DNA of 64,000 nucleotides, taken from contig NZ_CP072597.1 in assembly GCF_018847975.1 (NCBI RefSeq), positions 5,247,001 to 5,311,000 on the forward strand, given 5' to 3'. This document shows, piece by piece, positions 29,090-37,300 of this stretch. Within the stretch, counting starts at the first letter, position 1. The number at the start of each line of letters is the position of its first letter. Origin of the DNA: Lysobacter sp. K5869 (lineage in GTDB: Bacteria > Pseudomonadota > Gammaproteobacteria > Xanthomonadales > Xanthomonadaceae). The notes below the pieces were generated by a model, which worked only from the letters and a program-made list of their open reading frames with translations, searched no databases and was not told the DNA's origin. The position numbers and the translations under genes are program-made.

Positions 29090-30331
29090 TCAGCGCGCCG
29101 AAGACTCGACCCGCAACGCCGGCCAGCGCCCGTAAGTGAAAGCGCGCCACAGCCATTCCACCGGCCCAAAACGGAAACGCCGCAGCCACCACGCGCTGAA
29201 CGCCATCTGCGCGGCGAACAAGGCCAGCGCGGCCAGGATCAGTTCGCTGTACGACCAGCGCCCCCATTGGCCCAGACCGTGGCCGTACAGCGCCCAGGTC
29301 GCGATCAGGGATTGGGCGAGGTAATGCGTCAGCGCCATGCGTCCGGCCGGCGCGAACCGCAGCGGCCAGCGCGCGCCGTCGCGCAAGCGCAGCGCGACCG
29401 CGCCGATCGCGGCCAAGGCCAACGGCAGGCCCGACGCGGTGTGCAGCGTCTGCGCCAACACCGAGGTCGCGCCGAACACCGCCATCGCCGGCGCCGGATC
29501 CAAGGCCACGCTGGCGACCGTCGACGCCACGCCGAGCGCGACGCCCCAGGCGATGGCCGTGCGCCACTGCGCGCGATACGCGCCCGCGTCGGCGAGCGCG
29601 CCGCCGCGGGCGATGCCTGCGCCGATCAGGAACAGGCCCAAGGTCAGCGGCAGCATCACCGTCCAACCCGGCACCGTGGCCTCGAAGAAGAACGACAGGC
29701 GCTGCGCGGTCGCCGCCGCGAAGTCGCCGCGCGCGTAGGCGGCGATTTCGACCGCGCGCTCGGCCTGCGCGGCGGCCAGATCCTCGGCGCCGCCCATCGC
29801 CACGCCGGGCACCGCCAGCAACGCGGCGATCAACAGCATGAAGCCGATCCCGCTCGCGTACAGCGCGCCGCCCAGCGCGACCCAGCGCTCGGCCGACCAA
29901 CGCTGCAGCGCCAACAACGCGAACGCGCACAGGGCATAGGTGACCAGAATGTCGCCGGCCCAGATCAGCCACGCGTGGATCAAACCGATCGCGAGCAAAC
30001 CGACGCTGCGGCGCAGATAGATCGCCGCGAACCCGCGCCCCGCGGTTTGCGCGCGCCCGAGCATGGTGGCGAAGCCCATGCCGAACAACAGCGCGAACAA
30101 GGTCCAGGCCTTGTCGCGGATCGCGATGTAGACGAACGCCGACCACGCGTAATCGCCGCCGCGCAACGCGGGGTCGATGCCGTCGTGCAGTTCCAGCAAG
30201 GGCCCGGCGAAACCGGAGACGTTGCTCAGCAGGATGCCGAGCAAGGCGAGACCGCGCAGCGCGTCGAGCGCGGCGATGCGCTCGGACGCCGGGACGGGCG
30301 CGAGTTCGATGGAGGCGGTCGGCGGCGACAT
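29090..30331 (-). CDS. DUF418 (YeiB-like) inner-membrane protein
   Basis: 413 residues, about ten hydrophobic segments. The N-terminal RIAALDALRGLALLGILLSN and the C-terminal block with RMALTHYLAQSLIATWALYG, GLGQWGRWSY and WLWRAFTYGRWPALR are typical of DUF418 proteins related to YeiB. Family function is not settled; some members are linked to acyl or transport chemistry in the membrane. It is a single minus-strand gene facing the protease array, with an ATG start and normal length. Confidence 0.88.
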   Translation of the reverse strand: MSPPTASIELAPVPASERIAALDALRGLALLGILLSNVSGFAGPLLELHDGIDPALRGGDYAWSAFVYIAIRDKAWTLFALLFGMGFATMLGRAQTAGRGFAAIYLRRSVGLLAIGLIHAWLIWAGDILVTYALCAFALLALQRWSAERWVALGGALYASGIGFMLLIAALLAVPGVAMGGAEDLAAAQAERAVEIAAYARGDFAAATAQRLSFFFEATVPGWTVMLPLTLGLFLIGAGIARGGALADAGAYRAQWRTAIAWGVALGVASTVASVALDPAPAMAVFGATSVLAQTLHTASGLPLALAAIGAVALRLRDGARWPLRFAPAGRMALTHYLAQSLIATWALYGHGLGQWGRWSYSELILAALALFAAQMAFSAWWLRRFRFGPVEWLWRAFTYGRWPALRVESSAR

Positions 30332-30403
30332 TGCGTTACGAAAGCGGACAAGAAGACAGCGAGTATGCCAAGCGCCGCACGCGAACCCGCGCGGCGCCGC
30401 TGC

Positions 30404-30811
30404 TTACCTAAACGCCACCAAGACCGACAACACCAGCAACGCCGGCGGCCAAAAACGCACCGGGACGGAATACAACGACGATTCGGTTCCGATGGATTGC
30501 CTGAACAAGAAAATCAGCCCCGCCGACGCCGCCAGTCCGACCGCGGTTCCGGCATGACCGCCCGTCTTGCCCGCGCCGGCGACGATCAGGGCGACCAGCA
30601 GCCCGGCCCACAATCCATTCCCTCTCCACCACATCGCTAGCGCCCCTGTGTCCTGTCGTCCACGACCCGCATCGATCGCCGCTGGAATCCTGGCGGGCAT
30701 CCGGTTCGAGCCGAACGGGGCCTCGACCTGCCGCGCGAGACGGCGATAGTAAGCCGCTTCGGCTTGCACGAGCGCGGCCTCCGCGATCGGGCCGTCGCCG
30801 GTCGGGATCAT
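30404..30811 (-). CDS. Small hypothetical membrane protein
   Basis: 135 residues, not recognised. A charged N-terminal half (EAALVQAEAAYYRRLARQVEA) is followed by about three hydrophobic segments between residues 65 and 134. GC is lower than in the neighbours and codon use is looser, suggesting a newer gene. The start at 30811 is the longest; no strong ribosome site was seen. Confidence 0.5.
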   Translation of the reverse strand: MIPTGDGPIAEAALVQAEAAYYRRLARQVEAPFGSNRMPARIPAAIDAGRGRQDTGALAMWWRGNGLWAGLLVALIVAGAGKTGGHAGTAVGLAASAGLIFLFRQSIGTESSLYSVPVRFWPPALLVLSVLVAFR

Positions 30812-30892
30812 CGCTCAACGACGAGGCCCTCCCCCCGGCGGCTCGCCGCGCCCGCCAGCGCATCGCCGCGGCCCTGGGCCGCGAACCGCCGC

Positions 30893-30928
30893 CGAAAACG
30901 CGAACGGCCCGCAAGCGCGGGCCGTCCG
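30893..30928 (-). terminator. Terminator after slyD
   Basis: On the minus strand GACGGCCCGC-GCTT-GCGGGCCGTT is followed by CGCGTTTTCG, about 40 bp beyond the slyD stop. Confidence 0.75.
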
Positions 30929-30966
30929 GTATCGCCTCGCAACGGCCGCGGCGGGCCGCGCGGACC

Positions 30967-31446
30967 TTAGTGGGCGTGGCCGCCGTCGCCGTGCACGTGG
31001 CCGTGCTCGATCTCTTCGGCCGCCGCTTCGCGCACATCGACGATCTCGATGGCGAAGTGCAGGTCCTTGCCGGCCATCGGGTGGTTCAGGTCGACGTCGA
31101 CCACGCTCATGCCGACCTTCTGGATCGTCACCGCGCGCGGGCCGAAGTTGGTCGGCAGCACGGCCTGCATGCCCGGAACCAGCTTGGCGTCCTTGAAGTA
31201 CTTCTTCGGCACGCGCTGGGTCAGGCCTTCCTGACGCTCGCCGTAGGCTTCGGCGGCCGGCACGTCGGCTTCGAACTTGTCGCCGGCTTCGCGGCCGTCC
31301 ATCGCCTTTTCCAGGCCCGGGATGATGTTGTTGTGGCCGATCAGGATCGCCAGCGGTTCGCGGCCATCCGAGCTCTCGACGGGTTCGCCGCCCTGCTCGG
31401 CCACGGTGTAGTGGAAACGCACGACGCGATCTTTTTCGATTTTCAT
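30967..31446 (-). CDS. slyD: FKBP-type peptidyl-prolyl isomerase SlyD
   Basis: 159 residues. It catalyses proline isomerisation and chaperones folding in the cytoplasm; SlyD also binds nickel through its C-terminus. Seen: MKIEKDRVVRFHYTV, LIGHNNIIPGLEKAMDG, the inserted-in-flap chaperone region (YGERQEGLTQRVPKKYF), DLNHPMAGKDLHFAIEIV, and a His-rich tail (EHGHVHGDGGHAH), shorter than in E. coli. The ATG is internal to a longer frame and gives the conserved N-terminus. It is divergent from the NlpC/P60 gene. Confidence 0.95.
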   Translation of the reverse strand: MKIEKDRVVRFHYTVAEQGGEPVESSDGREPLAILIGHNNIIPGLEKAMDGREAGDKFEADVPAAEAYGERQEGLTQRVPKKYFKDAKLVPGMQAVLPTNFGPRAVTIQKVGMSVVDVDLNHPMAGKDLHFAIEIVDVREAAAEEIEHGHVHGDGGHAH

Positions 31447-31580
31447 GGCTAGTCCGGCTGGTGGGCGCGCACGGCGCGCCCGGAGAAATGGAGGAATCGG
31501 CGGCCGAATCGAGCCGGCCGCCACAAAACGTCACACGGATTGTCTTGTCGCCGCTGCCGCTAGCCGCCAAGCTATCGGCC

Positions 31581-32165
31581 GTGACGAAGGCCGCGCATTA
31601 TCCCGGCAACACCGCTCCCGCGCCAGCGCGCGGGCCTTGGCCGTTGCCGATGCCGCTCCCGGCCGCCGCGCTCGGCCTGGCCCTGTGCGGCCTGCTGGCC
31701 GCCTGCGGCGGCGGCAAGGAACTGGTCCGCCGCCCGCCCCCGTCGCAGCCCGCGCGGGTCTGGCCGCACGTCGACCCGGCCAACCCCGAAGCCGCCAACG
31801 CCGTGCTGATGCGGGCCTTCAGCCTGGTCGGCACCCCGTACCGCTACGGCGGCAACACCCCGGAAGGCGGCTTCGACTGCAGCGGGCTGGTCAATTACGT
31901 CTACCGCGACATGCTCGCGCTGAGCCTGCCGCGGACCTCGCGCGACCTCGCCGGCTACCAGGGCCCGCGGATCGACCCGATGCGGCTGGCGGCCGGCGAT
32001 CTGGTGTTCTTCGGCAGCTCCGGCAACGTCAGCCACGTCGGCATCTACGTCGGCGAAGGCCGCTTCGTCCACGCCCCCAGCACCGGCGGCACGGTCCGCC
32101 TGGACCGCCTGGACGGTCCGTACTGGCGCGATCACTACAGCGGCGCGAAGCGGATTCTCAAGTAA
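31581..32165 (+). CDS. NlpC/P60 lipoprotein hydrolase (1)
   Basis: 194 residues from a GTG start; an ATG at 31650 is an alternative (171 residues), but the earlier start supplies the positive charges expected before a lipoprotein signal. The lipobox is LLAACGGG. The C-terminal NlpC/P60 domain has the catalytic Cys in GGFDCSGLVNYVY, His in VSHVGIYVG and a third polar residue in RFVHAPS. Such enzymes cut peptide stems of peptidoglycan. It lies 154 bp before a second NlpC/P60 gene, so the two are probably paralogs acting on the cell wall. Confidence 0.88.
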   Translation: MTKAAHYPGNTAPAPARGPWPLPMPLPAAALGLALCGLLAACGGGKELVRRPPPSQPARVWPHVDPANPEAANAVLMRAFSLVGTPYRYGGNTPEGGFDCSGLVNYVYRDMLALSLPRTSRDLAGYQGPRIDPMRLAAGDLVFFGSSGNVSHVGIYVGEGRFVHAPSTGGTVRLDRLDGPYWRDHYSGAKRILK

Positions 32166-32195
32166 TCCAGAGACTTAAATGAACAGGACTGCGGC

Positions 32196-32228
32196 TTAGG
32201 ACGCGTCTGAAATGTGAGGAAAATCACA
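32196..32228 (+). promoter_or_regulatory. Shared protease box plus perfect CRP/Clp-type palindrome
   Basis: TTAGGACGCGTCTGAA (32196-32211) is identical to the box of proteases 2 and 4. It runs directly into TGTGA-N6-TCACA (32213-32228), a perfect consensus core for CRP-family regulators such as Clp. It lies about 90 bp before the GTG of the second NlpC/P60 gene. Confidence 0.75.
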
Positions 32229-32319
32229 GACCTGTTTACGGTCGTCTAACGAAATTTGAACCACACCGTCCCATCTGGCGGGTACTGTTCTTCTCCGGTG
32301 ACGACTCTGTGATTACTAA

Positions 32320-33066
32320 GTGACGACTTCGACCCATCGCCACAACCGCCAGACTGCCACCCCCCAAGCATCTTGCGACACCGTCCAAGGCCGACGCCCC
32401 GGCCGCCGGACCACCCAACGAATCCTGCTGACCGCCACCCTGGCGGTTTGCGCCCTGCCCGCGTTCGCCCAGTCCGCCTCCGCCGGCGTGGCCTCGTCCC
32501 TGCTGCCGGGCGGCCCGTCGATGCGCAACGACTCGGCCGACGCGCCGGAAGCCACCGGCGGCAACATGCTGCCGGAGGCGATGACCCTCTCCGACCGCGC
32601 CCTGATGCTGGCGACCGACCTGAACCGCATGCTCGGCCAGGGTCAGGACATCCCGCTGAGCAAGAGCGATATCCCGGTCGCCGAACAGGGTCGGATCAAG
32701 GGCATGCTGCAGAAGGCCCTGGCCCTGCTGGGCACCCCGTACCGCTGGGGCGGCACCTCGCCGGACCAGGGTTTCGACTGCTCGGGTCTGGTCGGCTACG
32801 TGTTCCGCAACGCCCTGGGCATCGAACTGCCGCGCGTCTCGCGCGAGATGGCCAAGACCGGCGAAGTGATCGACCGCGACGCGATGACCGAAGGCGACCT
32901 GGTGTTCTTCGGCCGCCGCGGCCGCGTCGACCACGTCGGCATCTACCTGGGCGACGGCCGTTTCGTGCACGCCCCGCGCACCGGCAAGGACGTGACCGTG
33001 TCCAGCCTGGACAGCGGTTACTGGAGCGGCAAGTTCATGGAAGCGCGGCGGGTCGACGGGATCTGA
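32320..33066 (+). CDS. NlpC/P60 secreted hydrolase (2)
   Basis: 248 residues from a GTG start. A long, positively charged N-terminus precedes a signal peptide (ILLTATLAVCALPAFAQ). The linker region of about 80 residues is followed by an NlpC/P60 domain with the catalytic Cys in GFDCSGLVGYVF, His in VDHVGIYLGDG and RFVHAPRTG. It is predicted to be a gamma-D-glutamyl-diaminopimelate endopeptidase type acting on peptidoglycan outside the cytoplasm. Its promoter has a perfect TGTGA-N6-TCACA and the box shared with the M4 proteases, so co-regulation with secreted proteases is likely. Confidence 0.9.
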   Translation: MTTSTHRHNRQTATPQASCDTVQGRRPGRRTTQRILLTATLAVCALPAFAQSASAGVASSLLPGGPSMRNDSADAPEATGGNMLPEAMTLSDRALMLATDLNRMLGQGQDIPLSKSDIPVAEQGRIKGMLQKALALLGTPYRWGGTSPDQGFDCSGLVGYVFRNALGIELPRVSREMAKTGEVIDRDAMTEGDLVFFGRRGRVDHVGIYLGDGRFVHAPRTGKDVTVSSLDSGYWSGKFMEARRVDGI

Positions 33067-33094
33067 GGTTTCGGGTTCCGCGCTGTCGTCATGC

Positions 33095-33125
33095 AGGCCG
33101 CCTTCGGGCGGCCTGTTGCGTTTTG
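33095..33125 (+). terminator. Rho-independent terminator after NlpC/P60 (2)
   Basis: AGGCCGCC-TTCG-GGCGGCCT followed by GTTGCGTTTTGG, about 30 bp beyond the stop. Confidence 0.85.
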
Positions 33126-33149
33126 GGGTTCGGTTACGCGGATGCCTTG

Positions 33150-33475
33150 CTCGTGTAGGAGCGGCGTAAGCCACGACCTGCGGCGTCCGGGTTGCGGCGC
33201 GACCGGCTACCCCGTGGTCGCAGCTTACGCAGCTCCTACACGAGCTCCGGCCGCTACGCGATCTGCCTGTAGGAGCGGCGCGAGCCGTGACCGCGACATC
33301 GCGCTGACGACGCGACCGGCTACCCCGCGGTCGCAGCTTGCGCAGCTCCTACACGAGCTCCGGCCGCTACGCGATCTACCTGTAGGAGCGGCGCGAGCCG
33401 CGACCGCGACATCGCGCTTACGGCGCGACCGGCTACCCCAATCACGGCTCACGCCGCTCCTCCCCCCCGCCGTCG
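33150..33475. repeat. REP-like family 1 cluster, three inverted pairs
   Basis: Six elements of the TAGGAGCGGCG(T/C)(A/G)AGCC type alternate in orientation (near 33155, 33215, 33275, 33330, 33385 and 33445). Two of the intervening segments are almost identical (CTCCGGCCGCTACGCGATCT), showing recent duplication of a pair. It lies between convergent transcription units, and no gene is seen in it. Confidence 0.85.
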
Positions 33476-33481
33476 CGGCGC

Positions 33482-33778
33482 TCACCGCTCGATCAGGATC
33501 AACTTCCCGCTCTTGGGGTCGCGGTACACCTGCCCGACTTCCTGGTACCCCTCGCCCGCGCTGCGGCGCCCGTCGACGGGGCGCTCGATCGCTTGGCCCT
33601 GGCTCACTTCGACCGGTTGCCGCGTCTGCGAGACGGCGCTGATCGCGGCGAGCAAACCGCAGGCGAACACCAGCATCACGTCGACCAGATTGACCAGGCT
33701 GGCGCGCGGGTCTTCGTCGTCTTGGTCGAAGCGGGTGCGCAGGCGGCGCGCGGCGCGGCGGGCGGCGCGCGCGCTCAT
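33482..33778 (-). CDS. DUF2149 protein, ExbD-like motor subunit
   Basis: 98 residues. A basic N-terminus is followed by one membrane helix (about 27-48) that contains NLVDVMLVFACGLL. This matches the ExbD/TolR helix signature, in which the Asp (here Asp33) carries protons. A short C-terminal periplasmic part ends in KSGKLILIER. The family label DUF2149 has no settled function. The ATG overlaps the stop of the ExbB/TolQ-like gene, so they are coupled. Together they look like a minimal proton-driven motor serving the CobN-like protein upstream. The ExbD comparison is my inference from the motif. Confidence 0.8.
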   Translation of the reverse strand: MSARAARRAARRLRTRFDQDDEDPRASLVNLVDVMLVFACGLLAAISAVSQTRQPVEVSQGQAIERPVDGRRSAGEGYQEVGQVYRDPKSGKLILIER

Positions 33779-34218
33779 GCCGCGGCGTCCATGCGTTCGA
33801 GCAGTTCCTCGTACCAGCGCCGGCGCAGGCGGCCGATCCACAGGCCGGCGATGCCGGCGATCAGGCCGAGCACGGTGGCGTCGAAGGCGACGGTGACCGC
33901 GGCGGCGAGCTTGGCCGGGTCGCCCTGGCCGAGCGCGGCCAAGCCCGGGCCGAGCGGGATGATGGTCGCCATCAGCCCGAGCATCGGCGGCACCCGCGCG
34001 AGCAGGTCGCAGCGTTCGATCCGGCGCCGCGCCAGGCGCTCGACCCGGTCGGCGTCGCCGCCCAGTTCGAGCAGGCGCAGACCGCGCCAGCGTTCGCCGA
34101 GCGCCAGCCCGGCTTCGATCAGCGCCGCGGCGCAGGCCAGCAGCAACACCGCCAGCGCCAGCGGCAGCAGCCGCGCGATCAGGTGGTGCAGCCAGTCGAA
34201 ATGAATCATCCAGTCCAT
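33775..34218 (-). CDS. MotA/TolQ/ExbB proton-channel family protein
   Basis: 147 residues, short for the family. One N-terminal membrane helix (about 12-36), a cytoplasmic segment, then two helices in PPMLGLMATIIPLGPGLAAL and AFDATVLGLIAGIAGLWI. The G-L-x-A/G-T and T-V-x-G-L patterns are those of ExbB/TolQ. It should sit in the inner membrane and form a proton channel with an ExbD-type partner, here the DUF2149 protein encoded 4 bp overlapping downstream. It follows the CobN-like gene by 82 bp. Confidence 0.88.
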   Translation of the reverse strand: MDWMIHFDWLHHLIARLLPLALAVLLLACAAALIEAGLALGERWRGLRLLELGGDADRVERLARRRIERCDLLARVPPMLGLMATIIPLGPGLAALGQGDPAKLAAAVTVAFDATVLGLIAGIAGLWIGRLRRRWYEELLERMDAAA

Positions 34219-34300
34219 CGTCGGGTCGCCTCGTCGGGGTGTGGAGCGCGGCGGCGGTGACGCCGCGCGGAGTGGAGTAAGGAATCGCGCGGCGCGCGCC

Positions 34301-37300
34301 TCAGCGCGCCGTCAGGCCGCGCCGCAGGCCGAAGCCGATCAGCGCCAGCACCAGCAGGCCGACGATGGCCGCGGGAATCGGATGCCGGCGCGCCAGTTCC
34401 GCCGGCGCCATCCGGGTCAGTTCGCTGACGCGCTCCGCGCGCGGCGGCGCCGCTGCGGCCACCGCGGGTTTCGCAGCGGCCGGCCGGGCCGCGACCGGCT
34501 TCGCGGGCGCCCGCGCCGGCGCGGGTTCGGGCTGCGCCGGCGCCTGCGCTTCGCGTTCGGCGCGCACGGCCGCGCGCTCGATCCGCGCCCGCTCCGCCGC
34601 ACCGCGCGCGAACGTCGACACCGCGCCGCGTTCGCCGCGCGCGCGCGCCAACACTTCGTCCAATTGCGCCTGCGCCGCCGGCAACAGCTTCGGCCGCAGC
34701 CACGCCCACATCGGATGATCCGGCGCGGCGTGTCCGCTGCCGGGCAGGCCGTTGCGCGCGACCAGTTCGGTCAACTCGCCGCCGAGCCGGCGCACGTTCG
34801 CTTCCGGCGTATGCCAAAAGCCCTTGTGCGCGGCCACCAGCATCAGCGCCAGCATGTGCGCCTTGGCCTGCTGCGCATGGCCGCGCGAGAGGAAATCGTT
34901 GACGCCGAGCTTGTGCTTGTCGTCGAGATAGACGCTCTGCACTTCGTCCCAAGCCCAATCGTGGATCACGTCGGGCCGCGTCACTTGCCAGCCCCACAGG
35001 TTCTCCAGAAACTCCTGGCTCATCGTGCGCGCGCCGGCGTAGCCGTGGCGCATCAGCGGACGGATCCATTGCGGGTTGAGGTAACGGCCGCGGAATTCGC
35101 GCAGCAGCGCCGCTTCCAGCGGCTCGACATCGGCGCGGTCGGCGTCGGCGTTGTAGAGCACCTGCGCTTGCGGCACGCGGCCGGTCAACGTTTCCGCCGC
35201 CAGCGACAAGCCGCCGAAATAATCGAAGGCGTCGTTGTTGTCGAGCAAGCCGTACAGATGCGACGCGCGGCCGTGATAGGTGCGCGCGACCGACCGCAAA
35301 CCGGTCTCGAACGCACGGTGCGCGGCGATGCCGTCGGCGTCCAGGCCGTAGGCGTGCCCCATGCGGTTGAGATACGCGCGGCCGATCTGGCCGCGGTCGC
35401 GCCATGCGCCGGAGCGTTCGGTGAGGCGGTTGACGCCGGCGCCGTACGCGCCGGGCGCGTCGCCGAAGATCCGCCACGCCGCTTCGCGCCCGGCCGCGGC
35501 GATCTCCAGCCCCTGCCCGCGCAACGCGTCGGTGCGCTGCACCCACTCGCGCGCGACGCCGTTGCCGTCGATGGGTTCGTCGCCGGTTTGCAGTTGTTCG
35601 CCCAGCGGCGCCAGCGCCGCGTCGAGCGCCGGACCGAGTTCGGGCCGCTGCTTGCGCAGCCGCTGCGCGCTGGCGGCCAGCGCCATGCGGCCGCCGCGGT
35701 CGAGCAGCACGACGAGGTTCGGATACAGATCGCGGAACAGGCCCGAGGTGGTGACGATCACATCGCGCCGCGTTTGTCCGGCCGGCATCGGCTTGAGTTC
35801 CAGCCCTTGCACGATGCCGCGCGCGTTCCAGCGCGGCTGCACGCCCATCAGCGCCAGCGAGAAGCCGACCATGACGCCTTCGTCGCGCACCGCGTCGGAC
35901 GCCCACAGCACCACCGCTTCGCTGCCGCTGCCGCCGCCGCTTTGCGCGAGCACGCGCGCGGCCTGCTCGGCGCCCAGGCGCTGGGCCAGCGGCGACGGCA
36001 GCACGTCGCCGTCGAGGCCGTGGAAGTTGCGCCCGGTCGGCAGCGATTCGGGCGCGCGCAGCGGGTCGTTGCCCTTGCCCGGCAGCACGAAACCGCCGTC
36101 CAGGCCGTGCAGCAGCGCGGCCATTTCCGCCGGCGGCGAGGCTTTGAGTTTGTCGCGCAAGACCTCGCGCTCGCCGAGCCCGCGCATCGAGTCGAGCATG
36201 GTGTCGAGCTGCTGCGGCTCCCACGCCTGCCCGAACACGTGCAGGCCGTGCGGCATGAACTTCTCTTGCAGCTTGGTCAGGTAATGGCCGATCTCGTGCG
36301 CGAGCAGATCGTCGTCGGTCTGCTCGAAACCGATGCCGCGCACCTTGAGCACGTCGGCCATGCTCGCTTCCAGTTCGGCGCGCAGCTGCAGCGCTTCGAC
36401 CTGCTCGCGCATCTGCGCGGCCGCCTGCGCGCGCAACGGTTCGCTAGTGCTGCTCTCGAAGCTCTCCACCAACTGGCGCAAGGTCAGCAAGCGGTCGTAG
36501 AGCGCGGTCGCGGCCAGCGGCGGGGTCAGGTGATCGACCATCACCGCCAAGCCGCGGCGCTTGGCCTGGGTGCCTTCGCCGACACCGTCGACGATGTAGG
36601 GATACACGCCGGGCACGTCGCCGGCGATCAGTCGCGAGTAATCGTCGGACGCCAACCCCACGGCCTTGCCGGGCAGGAATTCGTAAGTGGAATGGCGGCC
36701 GACATGGACGATGGCGTCGGCGCGGAACACGTCGCGCAGCCAGTGGTAGTACGCGAGGTATTGGTGCGGCGGCGGAATCTGGGTGTTGGCGTGCAGCAGT
36801 TCCTCGTCGACTTCCCAGCCGCGCGGCGGCTGCGGGCCGATGAAGACATTGCCCAGGCGCAGCCCGGGCAGCACCACCGCGTCGCCGTGGGTCATCACCT
36901 TGCCGGGCGCGGCGCCCCAGCCGCGCAGGCCGGGGATATTCAGCGCTTGCAGCGCGGCTTGCGCGGCGTCGGCTTCGGCGCAGGCGGCTTCGTCGGTCTC
37001 GCTCTTCAAGCAGCGCAGATGCGCGTCGATCAAGCCGCGGAACTTCGCCAACGCCGCGTCGCGCGAGGGATGGTCGATGCCTTCGAGCAGATGCAGCAGT
37101 TCGCGTTCGGCCTCGCGCACGCGGCGCTCGCCGAGTTCGGTCTCGTGCGCGGCGCGCGCCAGCGCGACCTGCGCGCGCAGCCGCGCGAGCGGGCCGTCGG
37201 ACACCTCGCCGCGCACCGATTCGGGCAGGGTCGCGAACCAGCGCCGGTAGTCGTCGCCCGACATCGTCTGCGCGTGCTGCGCCAGCGCCGCCAGTTCGCC

